A stretch of DNA of 64,000 bases from Steinernema hermaphroditum. Its lineage: Eukaryota; Nematoda; Chromadorea; Rhabditida; Steinernematidae. Below, piece by piece: positions 59,340-64,000 of this stretch; the stretch's first letter is position 1, and every line of letters begins with the position of its first letter. The position numbers and the translations under genes are program-made. The notes under the pieces were generated by a model. It made no database searches, was not told the DNA's origin, and saw nothing but the letters and a program-made list of their open reading frames with translations. The stretch lies in contig CM059622.1 in the NCBI GenBank assembly GCA_030435675.1, positions 9,176,001-9,240,000 on the forward strand, in the 5' to 3' direction.

Positions 59340-60961
59340 TGAACGTGCACCGACATTGCTCCACCTACTTGGCGGCATCGTGCCGCGACGAAGAGAAGGT
59401 GATCGTGCCGCGCTACGCGAAGGCGCCGAGCCTCGACCTCCCGATGGCGGAGCGCGCCGAGGGCTGGATCGTCTACTTTCTATTCTCCGACCCCTCCGTC
59501 AATACTGGGTCCTCGACTACGGCGCCGTCAACATGTACGACACGTGCTACGACGGTAGGACCCTTCTGGGGACCCTGTAGACGCCCCTTCAGTGACGAAT
59601 CCCCTTAACTCCGCTAAGAGACTCTTCCTCTCCGAGATCGTCTCCGTCTCCCTCTACAAGAAGAGCGCGATCAACAAGAAGTCCGCCCCCCTCAGACGCC
59701 CCCGACGTCGTTCTTCCAGGTTCGCCCCACACCTCTTCGAGATCCGCACCCTCTCCAACGTCACCTACTGCGTCGGCGAGCAGCTGGACGCTTCGCGCGG
59801 GCTCCTCGCCGTCTCCAATGGCCCCGAGAAGCTCAGAAGCCCTCTCCCGGGTACTCCTCGGCGGCCCCCGCGTCTCTCCCCTCCTCCCTTCCACGCGCCA
59901 GACCACTTCCGAGGACATCTACGACACCGCAGCGGCGACCCCGGAGGTTTTCCAGAAGTATGACCTGCAGAAGGCGCGTTTTGGCTGCGGACTCTTCGGA
60001 CACGTCTACGACTGCGTCGAGAGGCGCTCGCACGCCCCGGTCGCCCTGAAGGTGATTCCGAAGGAACACTTCCTCGGCGACGACCTTCAGAACCTCCGCT
60101 TCGAACTGGAGCGAGTGCGGCGCCTCGTGCACCCTTGCATCCTCCGCCTCGAGGACGTTCTCGAATGCACCGTCCGCCTTTTCCTCGTTTCGAAGGCGCT
60201 CCACTCTAACCTGAGCGACATGATCCTCAGCCACAGGGTATTTGATGACCTCCAGAGTCCCCAACGCCATTTACAGCGCCTAACTGATCGAGTGACGCGT
60301 TTCTTGACGGTGCAGATCCTCAGTGAACTCCGATACATCCACTCGAAGGGCCTCGTGCACTCGAATCTGAAGCCAGAGAACGTGCTCGTCGCCGACGAGC
60401 GGCCCTCCAGCTTCCCTCACGTGCGTCTCTCCGACATCGGCTTCGCCCGATTCATCCAGGACCCCCGTTACGTGGAGAGCGTCGTCGGGACCGAGGCGTA
60501 CTTGGCTCCGGAGATCGTACAGCGTACAGGTAGGCGTCCCCAAGCGCAGAAGACTCAAACTCCTTCAGGCTTCGATCACACCTCCGACCTCTATTCCGTC
60601 GGCATCATCGTCTACGTTGCCCTCTCAGGGAAGGTGCCCTCCCTCCTGGGCGAGCACTCCGACTCCGAGGCCGTGCAGATCCCTCTGAAGGCGCGCGACC
60701 TCATCAAGCGTCTTTTGGAACTCCGGGTGGGTCCTTCGGCGTTTTCCGGTTCTCACCACTCCCTTGCAGATCGAGGACCGCGTCGTCGATGTCGACGAGT
60801 GCTTCGAGCACGCCTGGTTCGACAGCGTCGAGACCTACATGGATCTTCGGAACCTCGAGATGAAAACGAGCGCCGAGGAGCGCTTTTCGACGACCACTCA
60901 CGACGATCTCCGCTTCGAATCGCGACTTCGGAAGCTGAACCTCACAGATTCGTTTATGTGA
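59340..60961 (+). CDS. Protein kinase D-like protein, predicted pseudokinase, 5' end missing and PH frame broken
   Basis: The visible gene begins inside a C1 zinc domain (VNVHRHCSTYLAAS, fitting H-x2-C-x7-C) after an AAG acceptor ending at 59339. The PH domain (AERAEGWIVYF, YWVLDYGAVNMYD, FEIRTLSNVTYCVGE) is split by a one-base frame loss in CCCCTCC near 59500. The kinase domain (from about 59935) keeps ARFGCGLFGHVYDC, VALKVIPKEH, VVGTEAYLAPEI and YSVGIIVYVALSGKVP. However, the catalytic loop reads LVHSNLKPENVL (Asp to Asn) and the metal loop LSDIGFAR (DIG for DFG). Introns are 60238-60276, 60530-60568 and 60727-60769; the last exon (60770-60961) ends with EHAWFDSVETYMDLRNLE as in PKD. Sixteen or so residues after SGKVP are missing. 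It is probably a degenerating paralogue; the link between PH and kinase frames is unresolved. Confidence 0.7.
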
Positions 60962-60974
60962 ACAGGATTCACGG

Positions 60975-60980
60975 AATAAA
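60975..60980 (+). promoter_or_regulatory. Polyadenylation signal of the PKD-like gene
   Basis: AATAAA 13 bp after the stop codon. The convergent small gene ends at 61002, so the two transcripts probably overlap at their 3' ends. Confidence 0.5.
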
Positions 60981-61001
60981 GTTTTCTGCAAGGGTCCGTC
61001 T

Positions 61002-61319
61002 TCAGAATCCGATCATGGCAACGAAGAAGACGATGATGGTAAAGAGTCCCAGAGACGTCGTTCCGTTGGCTAGAATGTTCCAGGCGTGGAAACCTGACGA
61101 AGGAAGGTGGGAAGCGAAAAAACGACTCACTTGCGCCATCGATGACTGCGCCTTCTGGGGTCTGAGCAGTTCCCTCCGGCGGCTGGACCACTTCGGTGTT
61201 GTTGGCGTTCTGAAAGGCGGAGGTTCCGGAGACACGGGCTAGCGTAGACTTACCACAGCGAAGACGGTGAAAGTGAACGTCGCCACAAACAGGAAAAGCG
61301 TTTTCGACCGCGCGGCCAT
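61002..61319 (-). CDS. Small GPI-anchor-type surface protein, unknown function (3 exons)
   Basis: Exons 61319-61254, 61209-61131 and 61093-61002 give only 78 residues. Signal peptide MAARSKTLFLFVATFTFTVF; a short mature part rich in Asn, Glu, Pro and Thr (NANNTEVVQPPEGTAQTPEG) with N-glycosylation sites NNT and NGT; then a hydrophobic C-terminus with no basic residue after it (LGLFTIIVFFVAMIGF). That is the arrangement of a GPI-attachment signal, so the mature peptide would be about 30-35 residues, as in CD52-like or arabinogalactan-like surface peptides. A secreted single-pass protein is the alternative. It converges with the PKD-like gene: the stop codons are 41 bp apart. Confidence 0.7.
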
Positions 61320-63252
61320 CGCCTCTGTCCCTCGAATCACCTCTGTCGATGGCCTCTGAATCTGCGGACGTCTCTGCCGGACCGACGACGTCTTGTCTGC
61401 GCTATTTCTTGTCTACAGAGTCTCTGTCTCCCTAGGAGACTGGCGAAGAGCATCTCCGTCGATACCTTACCATTCCCAGTCTGCTAGCATCCCAAGGATC
61501 CCACGGACTCATCCAATTCATCTAATGAGATTCTTTCCGATGTTTCTCTTCTTTCTGGAAGAGTGTCCAGGGTCATATTTTAGGGTCTCCTAAGCTTTCC
61601 TTCCCCTTTGCTTGCAGATGTTTGCCATCAGAGTAGCCTCACCCCAAGTTCGATGTCTTCCTGGCCTCTGAACACCATCGGACGCCACAACACCGTCGCC
61701 ATTTCGCAATTGAGACGTCCTCCGGAGGACGCGGCGGCACTGTTTTGCGATAAATCACGTGTGCCATCGCCGAAAGTGATCAAACACAGCGCACTCCTGC
61801 CCCACGGAATCGATCGGGCGCCGTGTTCTCTGAACTTCCAGGCGGGGCTTGGCGTGTCTTCCTGGATAAATCTGCGCGCTGTCGCCACGAGTCCTAAAAG
61901 AAGAAGCGTCCCTTCCCTGAGTTCCCTAAAGAGGAAATCAAGGATCGCGTCGAAATCCGCGTTTAGGAAGTGACCGCCCTGGAACCATCGGCGCCATTGG
62001 ACGATTCGACTTTCCGCCCCTGAATGACGTTCATTTTGTCTTCGGCGCACGCATAACGCCCTCCTCGGCGACGAGTGCGTGAGGGGGTCTTCTAAATCAG
62101 TGCTCGATGAAAGGGCGTCGCTTTGTTCGTCGAGGATGGAGGTCCCGCGAAGGAAGTCCACTCGGCGGCGAGTCGATCGAGGGTCTCTGGGAGCGGCCTT
62201 CTGAGTCCGATGAATAAATGACGACTTCCTCCGGATTCCCCTCGGAGGGGAGGGGGTGTTCATTAGGTGCGCGAGGCGTCGTAATGGAACTCCGCCGTCG
62301 TTTGTTTCGTCCGATTGCACCTCGGCGCCGTTGGGCGTGCACTCCGGACGGTGACGTGAGCGTCCTCCCGGCGCAGGTGGGTCCGGGGAAATGGCGCCAA
62401 CAGAGATCGCCGATCGTCGGTGCCGGCGGCGTGTCCTCTGCGGCCCTTGAGAGCCTCGAGGGGCGCGCGCCCCGGGGGGCTGAGATTCGCTCAAGGTCAC
62501 CGAACAGGGAATCTGGCGAGGCTAAACAGGCAATTACCACTTCCGATTGCCCGTAATGGCACCGGTTTGGCTCCTCGGGACCCTCTTTTGGTCCTTTTTT
62601 GCCCCGCGATTACCTCGATGACTCACCGCTGTTTTCCTAGCGCCGGACCGGTCCTCCGCTTCAGCATCCCAGCGCATTCGCGCAATCACCACACTATCGC
62701 CTCCGCTCTTCTACAGTACCCCTCAAGGGGCGAGGAACCTCTCCGGGTCTCTCGCGTCCGCTCCCTCCGGCGAACACCTCATTCTCCGCGCCGCGAAGCG
62801 TTCCTCGGCCGCCGCGAGGACTCAAAGAGCGTTGTTTTCGCTCATCCCCTGGATAAGTGCCATAATTCGGTCGTCGAGGGAGGCGGCGCCGTCGCCGGCG
62901 GCGACGTCTCCATTTGCATATCGGCCAACTTCGCGGCGTCCCTTCCCAATTAACTGCATTCCTGTAAACCACCGTCCCCTCGAAAGCGTCTTCGCGGATT
63001 CTCCTCAGGTCGCCTCGACGCCGGAGGCTGTTTTCGTCGCCGCGTTGCATTCTATTTCCGATTAGCACGCGACTGCCCGGAACCCGTTTTTTTACGACTT
63101 CGCCGCTCCTCCGGTGCCCCCGACTGTCACTTTCGATCGCGCGCGGCGCCCGAGGCGCGGCTAATCGAATCTACTCATTTGCGGCCCTTTCAGGAGCAGA
63201 ATCCCCTCCATCCCTCAGTCGCCCAGTCCCCGAGGACTGCTTTAGAAACACG
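61320..63252. other. Divergent upstream region, small GPI gene (-) and DUSP gene (+)
   Basis: About 1.9 kb without supported exons. 61990-63200 is strongly CpG-rich. A 290-codon minus-strand frame (61628-62500) is open but Arg/Ser/Pro-biased, has no motif and is overlapped by plus-strand frames, so I treat it as chance. Confidence 0.4.
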
Positions 63253-64000
63253 ATGTCGCGCGTCGGGATCTTCGGCCAGATCTCCGAGATTAATGACCAC
63301 CTCTTCCTCTCGGGCGCCGGCGTCCTCAAGCCCGAGAAGTTGCGCGAGAAGAAGATCACCTGCGTGATCAACGCCACCACCGAGGAACCTAACGCTTACC
63401 TCCCAGGTACGTGTCCTGACCCTCCCGTCTCTCCCTCCCGAGTGTAATCAATCAAAGCGAAGCCGGCCATGAGGTCAATACGTCAAAAACATGTTATTAG
63501 GCCGGCTCGGCTTCGCTCCGAAATCCACACAAACAGAAAAGGAAGTCCCTTGTTGCCCCAGGGGATCTGAATCGCTTCAGGCATCGACTACATGAAGATT
63601 CGCGTAGAGGATAATCCCTATGCCCGGCTGGACAACTACTTCGATGTCGTGGCCGACAAGATCCGCTCTGTGAAGGTGGGTTCCGACCCGGTGCTTCCCT
63701 AACGACGCTTCAGGAGCGCGGCGGGAAGACGCTGGTGCACTGCGTGGCGGGAGTTTCCCGCTCGGCCTCCCTCTGCATCGTCTACTTGGTCAAGTACGAG
63801 CGGATGACCCTCCGCCAGGCGTATCATTACGTCAAGGCTGCGCGGCCCATCATCCGGCCCAATGTAGGCTTCTGGAAGCAGATGATCGACTTCGAGAAGC
63901 GCCTCCGCGGCCACTCTTCCGTCTCCATGGTGAACACGATCCACTGCGACCTCCCGATCCCCGACGTCTACAGCAACGACCTCAAGAAGTATCTTCTGAA
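63253..64000 (+). CDS. Atypical dual-specificity phosphatase, C-terminus beyond window (3 exons seen)
   Basis: Exons 63253-63406, 63581-63675 and 63714-beyond 64000; 178 residues are visible. It starts MSRVGIFGQISEINDHLFLS and has the substrate-side NATTEEPNAYLPGIDYMKI, a general-acid aspartate region (RVEDNPYARLDNYFDVVADK) and the signature loop VHCVAGVSRSASLCIVYLVK (HCxxGxSRS). Then come AYHYVKAARPIIRPNVGFWK and QMIDFEKRL, as in the DUSP14/18/21 group. Catalytic Cys and Arg are present. It removes phosphate from Ser/Thr and Tyr, typically on MAP kinases or mitochondrial targets. Whether the tail carries further domains is not visible. Confidence 0.9.
63456..63517. repeat. GC-rich inverted repeat in DUSP intron 1
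   Basis: AGCGAAGCCGGCC (63456-63468) is complementary to GGCCGGCTCGGCTTCGCT (63500-63517), apart from a five-base insertion. It would form a stem within the 174-nt intron, the longest intron of this gene and several times the local norm. Confidence 0.6.

Noticed and set aside
61628..62500. 290-codon open frame on the minus strand
   Set aside because: It is biased to Arg, Ser and Pro, has no motif, no splice context and opposing long frames. CpG-rich DNA here is poor in stop codons.

Overview
The window is nuclear DNA of a nematode, most likely a free-living rhabditid-type worm; the species cannot be named from the sequence. Genes are split by very short introns (about 40-60 nt, GT...TTTCAG or TTTTAG), both strands are densely used, and there are nematode-type families: an innexin, a transmembrane ZP-domain cuticlin-like protein, and a PAT/DIRS retrotransposon. 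I rebuilt about 20 gene models by joining exons across consensus splice sites; nearly all give uninterrupted proteins of the family's normal length.

Layout. 1-7.4 kb is a repeat island: foldback elements, four tRNA-like (A box/B box/T-run) units and one defective PAT-type tyrosine-recombinase retrotransposon (2417-6386). 8.0-9.2 kb: secreted protein (+). 9.4-10.9 kb: eIF3e (-), sharing an upstream region with the Sin3 corepressor (11.7-16.0 kb, +). 16.2-16.9 kb: unknown acidic protein (-). 18.5-20.4 kb: ceramide kinase (+), then a TTAA-flanked MITE with a 13-C/13-G hairpin. 21.5-23.6 kb: WDTC1/adipose (-). 25.6-27.5 kb: Src-family tyrosine kinase (+). 27.7-32.5 kb: three closely spaced minus-strand genes, innexin, CEP97-like and RNF180-like zinc protein, an operon candidate. 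33-34.3 kb: repeats. 34.6-38.7 kb: ZP protein (-). 41.0-44.4 kb: dipeptidyl peptidase IV family (+). 44.8-46.0 kb: mitochondrial NAD-isocitrate dehydrogenase alpha (-). 46.7-47.6 kb: LysM membrane protein (+). 48.1-49.9 kb: double-PWWP chromatin protein (-). 50.8-52.0 kb: SLC25A42-like carrier (-). 52.8-53.7 kb: CFIm25/NUDT21 (+). 55.6-56.7 kb: Scratch zinc finger (+). 57.2-59.3 kb: a mariner-type transposase remnant with a second mariner element inserted in it. 59.3-61.0 kb: a damaged protein-kinase-D-like gene lacking the catalytic aspartate. 61.0-61.3 kb: small GPI-anchor-type protein (-). 63.3-64.0 kb: dual-specificity phosphatase, cut by the window end.

The genes do not form one pathway. 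They are mostly single-copy housekeeping genes (translation, transcription repression, mRNA 3' processing, TCA cycle, CoA transport) mixed with signalling and cuticle genes. The unusual material is in the mobile-element clusters, the innexin-CEP97-RNF180 cluster and the decaying PKD paralogue. Exon borders come from reading splice consensus by eye, so single borders may be off by a base or two; no transcript or database evidence was available.
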